Shown here piece after piece: positions 21,066 to 34,000 of a stretch of 64,000 bases of DNA (position 1 is its first letter; each line of letters opens with the position of its first letter). Made by a program: the position numbers and the translations under genes. This DNA comes from Podocnemis expansa (Eukaryota; Chordata; Testudines; Podocnemididae), in contig ML682038.1 in assembly GCA_007922195.1 (NCBI GenBank), positions 5,417,774-5,481,773 on the forward strand, in the 5' to 3' direction. The notes under the pieces are model-generated. The model was not told where the DNA came from. It did not search any database and saw only the letters and a list, made by a program, of their open reading frames with translations.

Positions 21066-23398
21066 CAGGTGTAAATTGGCATTGCTTTACTGAAGTGTGA
21101 TAATCATTTGTTGACCAGTTGAATGTGACTGCAGGTCTAATTGTTCCAAGGCAGCATAAGATTCCTGCATCTTGATCTGTGGTATACTGCCACTAGAAAA
21201 GAACAAAGAGCCACACTTCATTAGCATAGGTTAACTCGCAATCTGTGATGATGGGGGGAGGTGTCACATAAGTACCTAATTAGAAAGATTAGAAAAGATG
21301 ATGCCTCAAGAGCACAGTATAAATGATGAAAGAGAGCATGCTGTTCTAGACTGCATTAGTACTCTCACTATAAAAGGGCCACAGTGGTTTGGCATTTCCA
21401 TTTTCAATTTGCTCTTTAATAGCCATTGCAAACTTGTATCATCAATAATATGGCTTTGGACAATATTCTTGTATAAATGTCTAATCCTTTCTTTATAAAC
21501 TCCTTTTGACCACTCATTGGTTTCCATCTCATAAACAGTTGCTTCTGTTTATTACCTTTTCACCCAGTGACTACTGAGCCCCCCTTATCAGTCTCTAGTA
21601 AAGGTTTATATTAAAGTTTTTGGAAGTCCATATATATTATATTTACTGGTTTTCCTTTATCTAGTATTTTGTTGACTTCCATTGTACTGCAAAATACAAG
21701 AACCATTCAAACTATTGCTGATGGCACAAATTATTTTGGCAGGAGAAGTACTATGCTGAAGCCGTTGGTAACAAATTAAAAGAAATCACAGAAGCCAAAA
21801 ATTCAGATAGCCAGTTGGATTAAAAAAAAAAAATCAAGACAAAACCCAGGAGATGGCCAGATTGTCATTTTCAGTGTTCTCCAAACTTAAATTCCAGATC
21901 TTAGTGCTGTTCTTTGACAAATTTAGTCCTCAGTGCCTTATCATCTCTCATTACTATAAAATCCCAGAATTAATCATTCCAAGGAATTGTATTCAAGGTC
22001 TATTCCCATTGCTGTGAAATAGACTCTACCTTCCTATGTTTGTAGCTTATAAAAGAGCAATAGCATCCATTCACCATTTTGTCAAATTATTTCTTTATGT
22101 TGATCCACTGCTGTTGTAAATATTTTTCTAAATTAAATCTATTGGTACATTTGGAAGCATTCATGACTGTGAAAATAACTAACGGCTTCAAGCCTTCAAA
22201 GGAAAACAGCTGTGTGGAGTCCTATTAGAAAGAGTGTAAGAGTCCATACTAATGGAACCCTATGCAGGATAGAGGCTTAAGGCATTATGCTGAAGTATAA
22301 TAAAACATGATTAAAAAATACAGAAATTCTCTGAGGTACTTTGCTTGGTTTCAGCATTGCTAACAGTCTCTAGAAAAACAAATGGGCCTGAAAGATGCAA
22401 GACTGCCCATAATTCCTCTAAAAGGCTATTTCAAACTGCCCAGTATTAACAATGACTGCTAATGCTACAACAAGACCAAAAAAAAAAAAAAAACCAACAA
22501 CAACAACAACAACAAAACGCAACACAACAAAAAACAAACAAAAAACCCCCCACTCTATCATGGACATACTTCCCTACCTCATAGAGCTCTGATACTAACA
22601 AAAACCAGTACTACAGTGATAAGCACCATAGAAAAGCCTATTTAAAAAAAAACGAAGCTCAAGCCTCAAATGGTACAATTATGTAAAAGTAGCTGAGCAA
22701 TAAATCTGCCATTTCATTACAGACCTTATACTTACGGACCACGCTGCTGCTACAGCAGCACATCTCACAAACACGGGAGAGTGCTAGCAAGTCAAATCTC
22801 TCCTATGCTGTCTATGCTGGACTGCACAGCCTCAGTCCCTATCTTCAAGATAATAGCCTGGACCCTCAGTATTTAAAAGATAGCCTGAAGTTCTGAGATG
22901 AGGACCATGGTCAACAGCTGCTCTTGTCTGGCATGGTGGTGAATAGGGTGAAGCTAAGAATAAGATAAAGCTAATCTGCATGGGAGTGCAGTTCACTCAC
23001 ACTGCAGGAGCACTTCCTTGGGCCTGGTATGGCACAGCAACTGTCATTCACTCTGATGCCCCATGCTGATGAGCACTCCATCACTATGGTGGTCTATCTT
23101 TCCATAACTCGCCTCCCCAGGCAGGGTTCAATTGAGTTTCCCCCTTCTGGGATAACAGACAATCCAAACCAAAACAGTCCAATGTCCTCATAAAACAGTC
23201 TTTGGTCCTACCTCCAGGCTCCTATCATTTTTGTCAGTGGCCCGTAGGGAAACCCAGACCCTCTTACTTCTGGGTGTCAGCTCAGGGACCCTATAACCAG
23301 TCGCCAAGGTCTGCACAATCCCATTCCTTCCTGCAGTTTCCTTGGGCTCATTCCTACCAACCCTTTCTCAGGCCTTCTTCCCTGCACATTCTCTAGGA
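21066..23398. other. Intergenic sequence, no gene recognised
   Basis: Unique-looking DNA with a poly-A and (CAA)n tract at 22478-22545. Open frames here are short and without similarity. Confidence 0.5.
22478..22545. repeat. Poly-A followed by (CAA)n
   Basis: About 16 A, then about nine CAA units, then imperfect AAC-rich sequence. This layout resembles the tail of a retroposed element whose body is not recognisable. Confidence 0.8.
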
Positions 23399-23993
23399 CA
23401 GTGGCTCCCAACCTTTTCCAGACTGGGGACTCCTTTTTAAACTCAAAAAGTTTTGCGGCCCCCCTCTCCTGGAGTTTGTATGTCACAGAGGTGTTGCAAC
23501 AGTGATAATTCGGCTCAGACTGGCAGGATGTAGCCCCTGCTGTTCCGGGGGAACCCACGCCAGCAGGACCCAGAAGAGGGAAGCCTAGCTGCAGCTGGCC
23601 GGCAAAGGACTGCACTGCCAGCATGGCTCCCAGCCAGCCCCTGCACGTAAGCAGGAGCAGGCAGCCCAGCTGGTGAGTGCCACCCATGCCCCCTTCAAGT
23701 GAGCGAGGCACCTATGGCACCCAGGTAGCCCTCTGCGTGCCCCCCCCCCCCAGCGCCCCCCCCCCCCCAGCCCCACAACCCTCACTCTGTCCTTCCCACA
23801 CTTAGCTGAGGCAGCTGCAGAGTGGTCTGCCCAGACTCTGTAGGTTTCTCCTACCCTAGGCAGCCCACATGGTTGGCTGAGCAGGGCAGGAAATTTAAAA
23901 TAAGGCCAGCTCCCAGCCATGTCTGCAGACCCCCCCTGCAATCCCTCTGTGGCCTCTGCCAGGGGTCTGCAGACCACAGGTTGGGAACCACTG
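23399..23993. mobile_element. hAT-type element, family E (cagtggctcccaacc ends), 595 bp
   Basis: cagtggctcccaacctttt at the start and ggttgggaaccactg at the end are inverted repeats of the widespread 'cagtggttctcaacc' hAT group. The flanking 8-mers ctctagga at 23391-23398 and 23994-24001 are identical. The interior is GC-rich with C runs at 23740-23769 and holds no transposase. The frames read on either strand (23277-24004) are compositional. Confidence 0.92.
23740..23769. repeat. C-rich homopolymer tracts
   Basis: Two runs of about 12-14 C separated by agcg or ag, inside the hAT element. Confidence 0.85.
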
Positions 23994-24140
23994 CTCTAGG
24001 ATAACCCTTCCTTCAGGGCTAGGATTCCAGGCCTCATTCTCCTCCCAGACCGTTCTCCTCACCACCTCTCTCTTCCCAGAGAGTGACTACAGGCTGTACC
24101 TCTGAAGTCCCCTTCTGGTATAAGCCTCCTCTCTCTATAC

Positions 24141-24332
24141 CAGGGGTCTCAAACATGCGGCCCCTGAAGCAATTTCCTGCAGCCCGCAACACCACTGTCG
24201 TCACCAATATTTGCAATATTGTTGTATGGAAAGGTTTCAGTGATGTGGCTCTCGGGCTAACATTCTAGTCCTCATGCGGTCCTCTACTAGCCATCATGCG
24301 GCCCTCCTGGTGATTTGAGTTTGAGACCCCTC
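24141..24332. mobile_element. hAT-type MITE, family A, 192 bp, reverse copy
   Basis: caggggtctcaaacatgcgg at the left and gtttgagacccctc at the right (last base changed from g). Identical 8-mers ctctatac flank it (24133-24140, 24333-24340). The interior runs opposite to the copies at 5278 and 11886. Only 140 bases separate it from the family E element. Confidence 0.9.
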
Positions 24333-24340
24333 CTCTATAC

Positions 24341-26706
24341 TAACCAGCCTGCACCTGCCCAGCTGGGCTTCATGATTGTTTAAGCCTGGCTCCCTCTCCA
24401 GATGCAGCCAGATAATGTAATCAGCTTTTTAGGGTCACATTAAGCCTTTCAGGACCTGTGTGAGAGTACAGACCCCATCCCAAAGAAGCAGAGCTTTTTT
24501 CATGTCCAGCACAAGACTATGGAATGAAAAACCACAGATACTAAGAACCATAATTTTTCACCACAAGTGGCAGCTGCACTTGTTCAACCAAAGTTTCTCT
24601 CACATAGATGTACATTAAAAAAAAACGAAGAAAAGAAAAGAAAAGAAATCAACCCTACCTACAAAATAGCCTATCACACACACAATTCTCCCTTTGGGGA
24701 GAGGACAAAAGAACAAACCACACACGTTAGATCTTAATCATGTCACTTAATGCACTACTGAAAGGTGCTCAGATATTACATTGATGAATGAAGTATAAAC
24801 CCATATAGACTAGATTAGTGCTTTTCCACATCTATATTTTATGCAGAACATTGTTCTCTTTATCTTCTATCACATATATATTTGAAAGTATCTTCACTTT
24901 TATTTGAAATGTAGCTTATTTTTCCTTCCCCCATCTAATTATACTTTAATTTGCTTCTGATTATTTTATAAGCTTTCCTTTTTGAAAGTGCATGCTATCA
25001 TGTGTATATGCATGCTAGACAGAGATACATACATATTCTCACACATAGGCAGTTAATTCAGCTCCCACAATTTTCTCTAGAGTAAACCTCCCTGTCTACA
25101 TCATGTGGACAATGAACTTTCTCTTGAATATTATCATTTTTACATTAAAAATGCTGCAATTTTAAATGTTCATTTTCTCTTTGTATTATAAACACAGAGA
25201 AGTCTAATTGAATAGCAAATGAGTAATTTAATCCTGAGTTTCTATTGGCATCTGTAACATTAGCAAAATTCCTTAGCTAAATTATAGCCTTATAATTAAT
25301 TGATTAGAATATACAGTTCTTCAAATGAATATACAGGATTATATCTTAAAGTAATTTAGAATGCAATTTCTATAATTACTAGCAAAAATATTCTTTATTT
25401 CCTTGTAAATCCACATTTTAAACAACTATTTTGTTTTTGTGTTAATTATTTCCTTAGTTAAAACTCTTCTGAAATAAGACAATTCAAAAAATAGTGATGT
25501 CTACTGCTACTGAAAACCCTGTTCAATGCATTCTTCAATTTTAAGTTGCCCAGAATATTGACTCTGTACTAAAGATACAGGAGTGAGCATGAAAGATATG
25601 AGCAGAGGGATGTTAATCCCTCATTCAAGAACATCTCGAGCAATAACTCACCAACAGGTGCACGCACATGCACACACACTCTTCAGTTAAAAATTTATTG
25701 GGGACCATTCCTGTTGCATAAAAGTATATATAAGAACATTTAAAATGAAAACCTAAAATCAAAAGCTGAAACTTTCAATGCAGTCCAGGAGATTGACAGA
25801 TATCTTCTATTAATTTCTATAGAAGAATATTTATTCAACTCTCCAACTCAAATCTCAACTTCAGAAAATCTGTAAGACATGTCATATCCTTGATTGTCAT
25901 GATGAAGAGAAGACTTTTGTTAATTTCAGTTTAATGTTCAGGTAATAATGTCTCGAGGCACCAACTTTCTGCCACTGAAATTAGATGGTTGTAACATTCA
26001 CATGATTAATTGAAAAGATGCTTTTGGAAGCAATACAGCACCTTTCTCTGAACAAAAAGCAAATGTTCAAAAAGTAAGAGTAAGACCATTAAGAAAGTGT
26101 ATAGATAATGTGTATTAATCATATAAGGCTTTCTGAAATTGCTGAATTTACCTCATTTTTATTTATATGTGGTATAAATGGTTACAGGGTTTGTTTTTTG
26201 TGAAAGGAATGTGACAGAATACTTTCAGCCTCAATAATCAAACACATGCCATTTTACACAATATTCAGTCCAGTCATTTATTTGTATAAATATTCCAGTC
26301 TGCTTCTGAAAAGGCTCTTCATCCTAAGACATCATTGGTGAGGTGTTTCATTATTAAAAAAGAGCAATGATAGTCAATTCAATTCAATTCTATAGTCTGC
26401 CAAAGATTTGTTGTAAGGGGCTTCTGATCTAAGAGTCCCTGTAACAGCAGCATCTTGCTATAAAGAGCCAGCTGATGTCTTTGAAGATCAGATGAAATTG
26501 CTTTACCTCACAGACCACAAATGTGAAGTTAATGTTATTAGTATAAATAAACATGCCCATTTATGGTTAGTCCTACACAGGTAGCCAAACGAACGTGAAG
26601 AGAGCACACGCTCTGGCCTTCTTGTTCCTATTAAGAGATGCCGACTTGAATTAATTGGTGAGCAGCACCATTTCTACTAGTTACGGTAGAGTTCACAAAG
26701 CAGGTA
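24341..26706. other. Intergenic A/T-rich sequence, nothing recognised
   Basis: Only an (AAAAG)n-like tract at 24616-24649 stands out. No frame over 60 codons with any character and no repeat I recognise. The stretch at 26520-26700 is of higher complexity than its surroundings. Confidence 0.5.
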
Positions 26707-26714
26707 GACATAAT

Positions 26715-26933
26715 CTAGGGGGCTGCAACCTTTGGCTCTGGAGCTGAATGTGGCTCTTTGGCTGCCCCCTTGCAGCTCCAGTCCTCCTCCACTAAGGTAC
26801 CCTGTGGCAAGCACCCTGGCCCAGCCTCCACAACCCTCACCAGGTCGCTACACTCATTGTGGCTCTCAAAACTCTTGGCTATTGAAGGAGTTTTTAAAAA
26901 TGGCTCTTCTTATCTTTTGGGTTGCTGACTCCC
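26715..26933. mobile_element. hAT-type MITE, family F (ggctgcaacctttggctc end)
   Basis: The left end ctagggggctgcaacctttg and right end gggttgctgactccc are imperfect inverted repeats of the 'caggggtcggcaacc' hAT group. Flanking 8-mers gacataat (26707-26714) and accataat (26934-26941) agree at 6 of 8. No coding capacity. Confidence 0.7.
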
Positions 26934-27071
26934 ACCATAATCCCACCAATTCAGTGACTAGGAACACCAAGCTCTATCCTTTTAAAGCGTTGTGTGGGAG
27001 CTTATCAAGTATGCACTTCACCACAGCCCCTGCAGCATTTCTGACTGAACCTAATTGTAGATAATTGTAGA

Positions 27072-27188
27072 CAAAGTAGGATTTTCTCCCACAAAACCAA
27101 ATGTGATAAATAAATTTGTTAGTCTTTAAGTGCTACAGGACTCTTTGCTTCTTTTGCTGGACTAGACTAACACAACTGTCCCTTTGGT
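27072..27188 (+). mobile_element. Penelope-like element tail fragment
   Basis: caaagtaggattttctccca, then aataaatttgttagtcttta, then the ctacaggactctttgctt and gactaacacaactgtccctt words, in the orientation opposite to the larger copy at 53812-55600. Confidence 0.75.
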
Positions 27189-29868
27189 AATTGTAGATAA
27201 GATTCTGATTCAACTAGAATTTCTATAAGGACTCCCTCCACAGTGATGTCTGGCCAACTGCCACCCCTTGAGGACAGGGAGAAAGCTGAGAATGGAAGAA
27301 AAGGAAGGGAGGTATGAAGTAGGAGATTTGGGAAGAACATAGGGAGAAGGAAGTATAGGGAAAAATTACAGAAGAGATTTGCACGAAAGGACAAAATTAT
27401 GGAGTCTTATAAGTCAGAGAATGAGGAGCATGAATTTTACATGGCTCTATTGTGGAAGAAGACAAATTTATCTGTGGCATTTTAGAGAAGCATCGGAGAA
27501 CTCTGGAACAGAGCCGAGAAAAAAATTAAACCAGACAGGAGAACGTTACCATACTCCAAAGGGATGGACAGGGCTTAGGCGTGGATTTCAGTTTCAAAAA
27601 CAACAAGGAAAAAAAAAGCAGATTTGAGAAATATCAAAGAATTGATGACAGGGTTTAGTAAGGGCTGAGAACAGAACAGGTTTTAGTGCAAGCTTTGAGC
27701 CTTCCTCCCACACATTGATCTTTAAGATTATGAACCTAAGAGGCAAGAAGGATAAAGTTGTCAATAAAGAAGGAAAAGGAAAAGGGATGAGGGATTAGGA
27801 GAAAAGGTAATATATTCAATTTTGAAGACATTAAGATTGGGTAATACAAGGACACCCATGACACCCATCAGAGAGGCAACTAGAGAAACAAGACTAAATG
27901 GAGATGATGAAGTAAATTTGGCAATCACTGGCATAGTTGTGGCAACTGAAGTTATAAGAAATGTTCCCTGAAAGAAAAAAAAAAAAGAGAAAAGAAAAGG
28001 AATGAGACCAAAACCATAGAACACATCAGTGGATGAAAGCGAGTGAAGAGGTTATGGGGTCTTTAAAATAAACACTGATGGAGTAGTAAGCAAGGAAGAA
28101 AACAAGCAAAGAATGCTTAGCTGCTCCAAAAACCTGACTGCAACAGGACACTATGAAGGAAGCTGTATCTTAAACAACTTGGTTTCAGACCTTAAAAGTT
28201 TATTGATTTACATGCTAGACAGCAGGGAAAGAAATGTGCAGTAAGTAGACAACCAGCCAAAATAATAATAATTATATATAAAATAAAATAACAATGTACA
28301 TATTTTTAACAGATACCTTAAAACACTTTAAATCAGCCTTGAGCCTGAAACAAGGCAGGGATATTTAGTTCTATAACCACTTCTGGACTTGGCATCATGG
28401 CCATAACTAAGAAGAGGTGACTGAGGCTTTGCCCCAGGTGCTTTACTGAGTGGCTCGGTTTGATTGCTGGATTGAAGGGTGCGCATTCCTTGCTGCTTGC
28501 TATGGGGCACAGCAGGAACCAAAATACCTAGTTCCAGCACTGCTTGGCATCATCTCTGCTACCAGCACAAGTCATGGACATGCAACAAAAAATATCTGTC
28601 CTTCAGGTTGTCATTTTCTTCAAAACATGTCAACGGAAATGTTCAGAAGCAGTAAGAACAGCTAGTGAAAATATATACCATCTTGCAAGGCCTCACCTAG
28701 CTTCTTTGTTGGAAACAATGATGGTGACATAACAAAAACATTGCTGTTCAGGGTGCCTGGGCTCATCATCATTGACTGCTTTTCTGGTTTAGAACTAAGT
28801 CCTACTCTCATTTGTTTCAGCATAAATCGAAAGCAACTTCTTTGAAGTTATATGACCTAATTTGATCAGATGGGGCTTTCTTTATAGTTAATGACAGTTA
28901 GGATAATTTCCCGTTTTCATCAAAAATGAAATGATGACACTCATGTGAAATAAAAAAATTGAGAATAAAAGGTCTGAGTCTCTTCTCACTTACACTGATT
29001 TTACACCAGCATGAACTTCAGGGAATATAAATAAAGTTACCCCCACATGGTACCAGAGTAAATGGCAGGGAAATTAATATATCTATTTTCAGAGAATTTA
29101 ATGTTGCTTATAAAAGACAGGCCAGCAGATCTCATTAGTGTTTTGCCAGCTTCCCCACACATTTCTGTCAATGAAACTCATTTATGACATGTAGCGTCCC
29201 TATTATTCCAGTCTAAGGTGTTTCTAAAACCAGAGAAAGGTTTTCTGTCTAAAGTTGTTTCCATACTGTGTAGTAATAATAGATGTGCTATGAAGACTAT
29301 TTTCAAAAAATAAGTTTTTAAAAAAGTGTCTCAATGATCTTTAAAATGTCTTATAGCTGACTGCATCTTTGCCTGAAAAGAAAGAGGAGCTAATGGGGAG
29401 GGTTAGAGCAAATGCACAATGTGTACAGATAGTTTTAAAATGAAAACAGAATAGCATGTGAGAAATTATGGAGGAAAAAAAGAAGAGATCAAGTGAAGGA
29501 GAGAATTAAAAATCAGAATGCAGAGCAGCAGTCAATCATGCTTATCATAAACCACTAAATTTTACACAAATCTTTATAAAAATAATTTTGGCATAAATTT
29601 GTCATTAGGATATTTTAAAATACATTTCATGGACATAATGAACATTTAGAGCAAGTGCAGATTAATTACTCTCAATCCCTCTTCCTGAATCACTGGAAAC
29701 ATAACTACTGTTCTCTGTATGGCTTGTAACCTGGTTATCGTCTTTGACATAGCGTTGACCCCTGCACCCAGGTGGCATCTAAATGTTACTGCTTCTTCCT
29801 GCAGATGTATTTGAAGTCTGGCCTTTGCTCTCTGTCCACAGAGCCAAAATTCATCCAGGCCCTCAGTA
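27189..29868. other. Intergenic sequence, no gene recognised
   Basis: Purine-rich around 27280-28060, with no recognisable product in any frame. About 28970-29070 carries words of the palindromic MITE-like family (cttacactgattttacacca, ggtaccagagtaaatgg). Otherwise featureless. Confidence 0.45.
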
Positions 29869-30520
29869 TCTGAATACTGCTCCTATACGGCACTGACAAA
29901 TATCATCTTGGCCCCCTTACGTCCACTGAAAGGGCTACAGCAAAGATCATCTTTCTGGTTCTTCACCCTGACCCTGTCAGACCTTTGCTGCATTCCTCCA
30001 CTGACTCACACTTTTCCACTACGTCAAGCACAAACTATTTGTTTTCACTTCTAAGGCTCTTTATAACTTAGCACCACTCTACTTTTCATCCCTTACAGAC
30101 TACTTAGCTTTCCACTCCAAGCGCTACACTGCCAACAGTATCAACCTTTATTACCCATTAGTCCATTTGCCTGTTAAACACATTTGTGCTTTCTTTCATG
30201 CCCCCTATACCTTTTTTATGGCAGGAGCCCTCCATAAAAATCTGCAGAACCACTACATTATCTTCTTTCAAATTCCTGCTTAAAACTCACCTCTGTAGTA
30301 GGTGAAGCCTACACTGATGATGCACTGTGAACACTGCTAATTACAACAATGTGATTGTTAGTTTGTGCTCCGCCAATTTGTTTTTTGTATTCACCTGTTG
30401 TGTCATTGTAATCTTAAACTGGGAGGTCTTTGGGGCAGGAAACTTTGGGGGGGGGTGTTATGTATGTGCAGTGCATAACACAGTAGGGTCTCTGATTGGA
30501 GTCAGTAAGTGATGCTGCAG
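29869..30520 (+). mobile_element. L2-like LINE, 3' part
   Basis: The order of signals is that of L2-type LINEs: a decayed RT C-terminal coding region (see 30005-30283), then aaactgggaggtctttggggcagg, then a tail region with tgtgcagtgcataacacagtagg and a gattggagt word near the end. In mammals the L2 tail has the same 'gctccttggggcaggga' core. Upstream RT is lost or unreadable. Confidence 0.65.
30005..30283 (+). pseudogene. L2-like reverse transcriptase, C-terminal coding remnant
   Basis: A frame without a start codon stays open from 30005 to the TAA at 30281-30283, about 92 codons. It reads VKHKLFVFTSKALYNLAPLY near its start, followed by a section with F-H-A-x-Y, then a short stretch before the stop. 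The pattern 'VK(H/F)KLxVxTxKALxxLAPxYLSSL' is the conserved C-terminal domain of L2 and related LINE proteins. That this frame survives for 92 codons in an otherwise old-looking copy is mildly notable. Confidence 0.6.
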
Positions 30521-30977
30521 GAATAATAATTCACAGTCTGAAACTTAACTATTCAACTTAAAAGCCATGTACTACAACACCTATGTTAACCATGAAAAAA
30601 TAAATGGAGTCACAATGCTTCAGAGATGCAAGTCATAGTGCAAAGCAGCTCTTGATGATGAACTAATTGAGCCAAGCCTGAATGGTCTCTGTCAACTTGT
30701 TTGCATTCTGATTCCACATGGAGAACACACTTATCACCTCTGGCCTATCTGGAGCTAAACATCTCAGTACATTGTTAATGGATGGAATTGGACAGCACAG
30801 GGGCTCAATATATATAGTCCTCTAGATATGTTCATTGGTCAAATCCAGCTAAGGACAATAACAGCGGTCAACAGCATTTGCTATCAATTGGTTGTTTGAT
30901 TGCCTTTGAGAAGTGGATTGGTGGCAACAGTCCAGTTTCAAGAGATATGGGGTATTCATATAATAAAACCAACATAA
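30521..30977. other. Intergenic sequence, nothing recognised
   Basis: No gene or repeat signal I can support. Confidence 0.5.
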
Positions 30978-31053
30978 CAGTCCCAGAAGAGGGGCCAAGG
31001 ACTCAACCTTGTTATCAGTCCCAGAAAAGGAGCCAAGGACTCAAGTCTTATCT
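30978..31053. repeat. 38-bp tandem duplication
   Basis: Two units start cagtcccagaagaggggcca (30978) and cagtcccagaaaaggagcca (31016), both followed by aggactcaa. A 38-bp period with about five differences. Confidence 0.8.
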
Positions 31054-34000
31054 TGCAGAAAAAGAAACCTGAGTGCCTGATGCCCAATCTCTATTTTGTC
31101 TGCAGATAAAGACCTTCTCTAGAGCTGTCAATTCAGCTCCTTTCATAAATCCTAAACATACACAACAAAATAGTGCTAAATGCATTATGTGATTTTTCAC
31201 ATTGTTACTGCAACTTGATTAGTTCCAAACCACATTTCTTTCAACAGATCAAAGGCCGTGGCTCTCACTGATACCTAAAATCAGAGCACTATGCCTCCAA
31301 AATCCTCCTGGGACACTGCAGCTTCTCACCACTCAGCCCTGGCTATGTGCCTTCATCGCAAAGACAAGCCCTCAAGAATTTTGAGAAATCTGATAACTCT
31401 GAGATTCAGGGCCACACTGTGTTCTTATGGCACAAGTCAGGGTTTTGATTCTGGGCTATTCATACCAAAGAGAGCCTTAAACATGGAGTGGTAACATTCC
31501 TTATTTATTTGAGGCAGTAGATCCCATGGTACATCTACAGAAGTTATTGTGCAAGGAAAGAAATATGCAAAATTTCAGTGGTGGAATTTCCATTTTCTCA
31601 TTTATATATAATAAGAGAAATGGCTAAATAAATCACAGCAGAAACTAGCTATCAAGAAGTCCTGGTATCTCCTTATGAAGTTATGAAAGAGACAGGCACA
31701 GAGTTAGATAACATGGTACTGAAAATAAACAAAGGCTGAACATGCATGCTCTACTCACTTTCCAAACTTTTTTTTTTTAAATGCTGACAAGGCTCAACTG
31801 GGCAAGACCTGCTTAGTTTAGTCATTTTCATATCCCCACTGCACTTATCAGCTTTGACAATATATATATTTTTTAAAATCTCACCAGCAGAAAGTACCAT
31901 CTTGCTCAGCCAAGAAGAATGTTCAACCTGGGAAACTAAAAGTGCAGATACAACATTCTATGAATCACTAGCTTTACAATGGTCCATGTTTCTGATATTT
32001 TATCTTAACACATCAAGGGTGATAGAAGCTTCTTTTTGCTGTCAAAGTGATCAAAGGGAGGTTGAGAAAGAATCTATAAACAGATGCTGCCCAGTGACAA
32101 ACCTTAAAGAACAAGACTGTGGGGCCAGATGTTTGAGTGACCTTCGGACTACAGAACATGTTGGCATGGTGTTGATTTAGATAGTTGTTGGCAGGAGCTT
32201 TCGATCCAGCAGCTGAAAAAAACCCTAAATTATGGAAATTTTTTTTCTCATCTCTCCCCTAACTACAAAATCTGAAACTACTGGTCAGTGGGGCTGACGG
32301 CTGTCAAAGAAGTTGAATTCACCACACAACCCTGCCAGTAGGTATCACATCAAAAGGGAGTTAGCTGAATGAACAAGAACATCTTCAGGCTGTGCCATTT
32401 TGCATCCCCCTCAACTTTCAACAGCTGTTTCTTGAGTGAATACAGATGCAAAATAATTATACAAAATGTTTTACATTTTCAATATAGTACACAATGCACA
32501 TATAGATTCTAATAGTGCACATACATGACAGAAAAGATTGTGGTTAGAAAGGAAATTGAAAAATATCATAACAAACGCAATGACTAATCAGTAGGTATCC
32601 AACAGTAATGGAGGTTTCTCTAAATGATACTTTTTGCATGATCAATTGGTGGCATTAAATATCATTTTAAAAATCAAGGATATTTGAATGAATACATATT
32701 GCTTAGGTCAAACAAACACTTTTCCTCAAAGGAAACTTTCCTAAACACTCTTCCTCAAAATTATGATTATATGAAAATAACTGTACTGTACATTTCTGGA
32801 TGATAGCTCTGTGTCATGAAGCTTTGTCACTTTTTTCTGCATTAATAAAATTAGATTTTTACTGAGATGTATAGAATTTTCCATATCAAAATTCTATTGG
32901 ATATTCAAGAATGAACTACTACACAATACAAGAACAAATACACAAAGCAGAAAAAGTCTTGTTTTGTAACATTAAATGTGATTGAAGATCGTACAGAGCT
33001 TCTTACACTTTTAGACATTTTGTCACTTTACCTGGAGAAATATACACTGCTTATTCTGAATTGCTGCTGATGTCCAGCACTTGTCAAAACCGGTATCTGT
33101 CAAGCACTTCACAAAGTGTTGCAAAATGACAGTTCAGGATGTCTGAATAGATGGAGCCCCAGGAAAAACAGAACAGATAGAAAATTCATGACTCTAAACT
33201 ACATCAAAGCGACTTCTGTCAACATCATGTCAAAAGAAGGAAAAAAGAACTGTTCATTTTAGAGGGTTTGGGGTTTTTTATTATTATATAAACACTTTTT
33301 TGAAGTATGAGCTAAGTGTAAGGGAAAATTAACTTAGTGTACAGTATGATCTTCCAAATGTGCCAAAAATATACCTTATATCATCTAGGAATAAGGAGAG
33401 TTCTAACAGTAGATACTGTCTGGCAGTTAAAACCAATGACATCCAAAATAAATGTATGAAGTTTCTACCAGCTTAAAATAGGACAAACCATCTGGCTTCA
33501 GAAGGAATAAAAGTATTCCTCTCTGCATGTTAGCTGAACTTGCAGAATCCCTACCACCGGATTAATTTCATATTTCTTCTACAATAAGTTCTGATCCATC
33601 TCTGCTTAGTGTGTCAATTGAGCAATACAAATTCAATGCTATATTTCAGGACTTGTTTAGTAATATCAGGTATATTTCAACTGAAAAATGAAAAACAACA
33701 ACCACCTTGAAAACATTCAGCATGGATAATTCTTCTGTTACTCCAAAGGAAACATAAAATAAATAGCTTACGATGTATGGTTTGCACACAAGTTATTTAA
33801 TTATCAGTTACTAAAATTCACCTACCTAGAAAATTATGACCTGTATACATCTAAGAATGACTCCTCTGCTCTCTATCTTGAATATATTTCAAGGTAGGCA
33901 ATTGTATTAGTGCTAAACTCCAAGCAACTTTGTTGAGACTATGCAGATAGCAAAGAAATAAAACACGGTACATGACCTAGTACAATAAATATGTAGCTTA

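Noticed and set aside
23277..24004. Overlapping 130-144 codon reverse frames
   Set aside because: They cover the family E hAT element, including its poly-C tracts. No domain is recognisable and no splice or promoter context supports a gene.
31854..32180. A 108-codon forward frame, cysteine-containing, in the repeat-poor interval
   Set aside because: I see no similarity to a known domain, no signal peptide, no flanking splice consensus I trust and no codon bias. Frames of this length are expected by chance in a 64-kb window.
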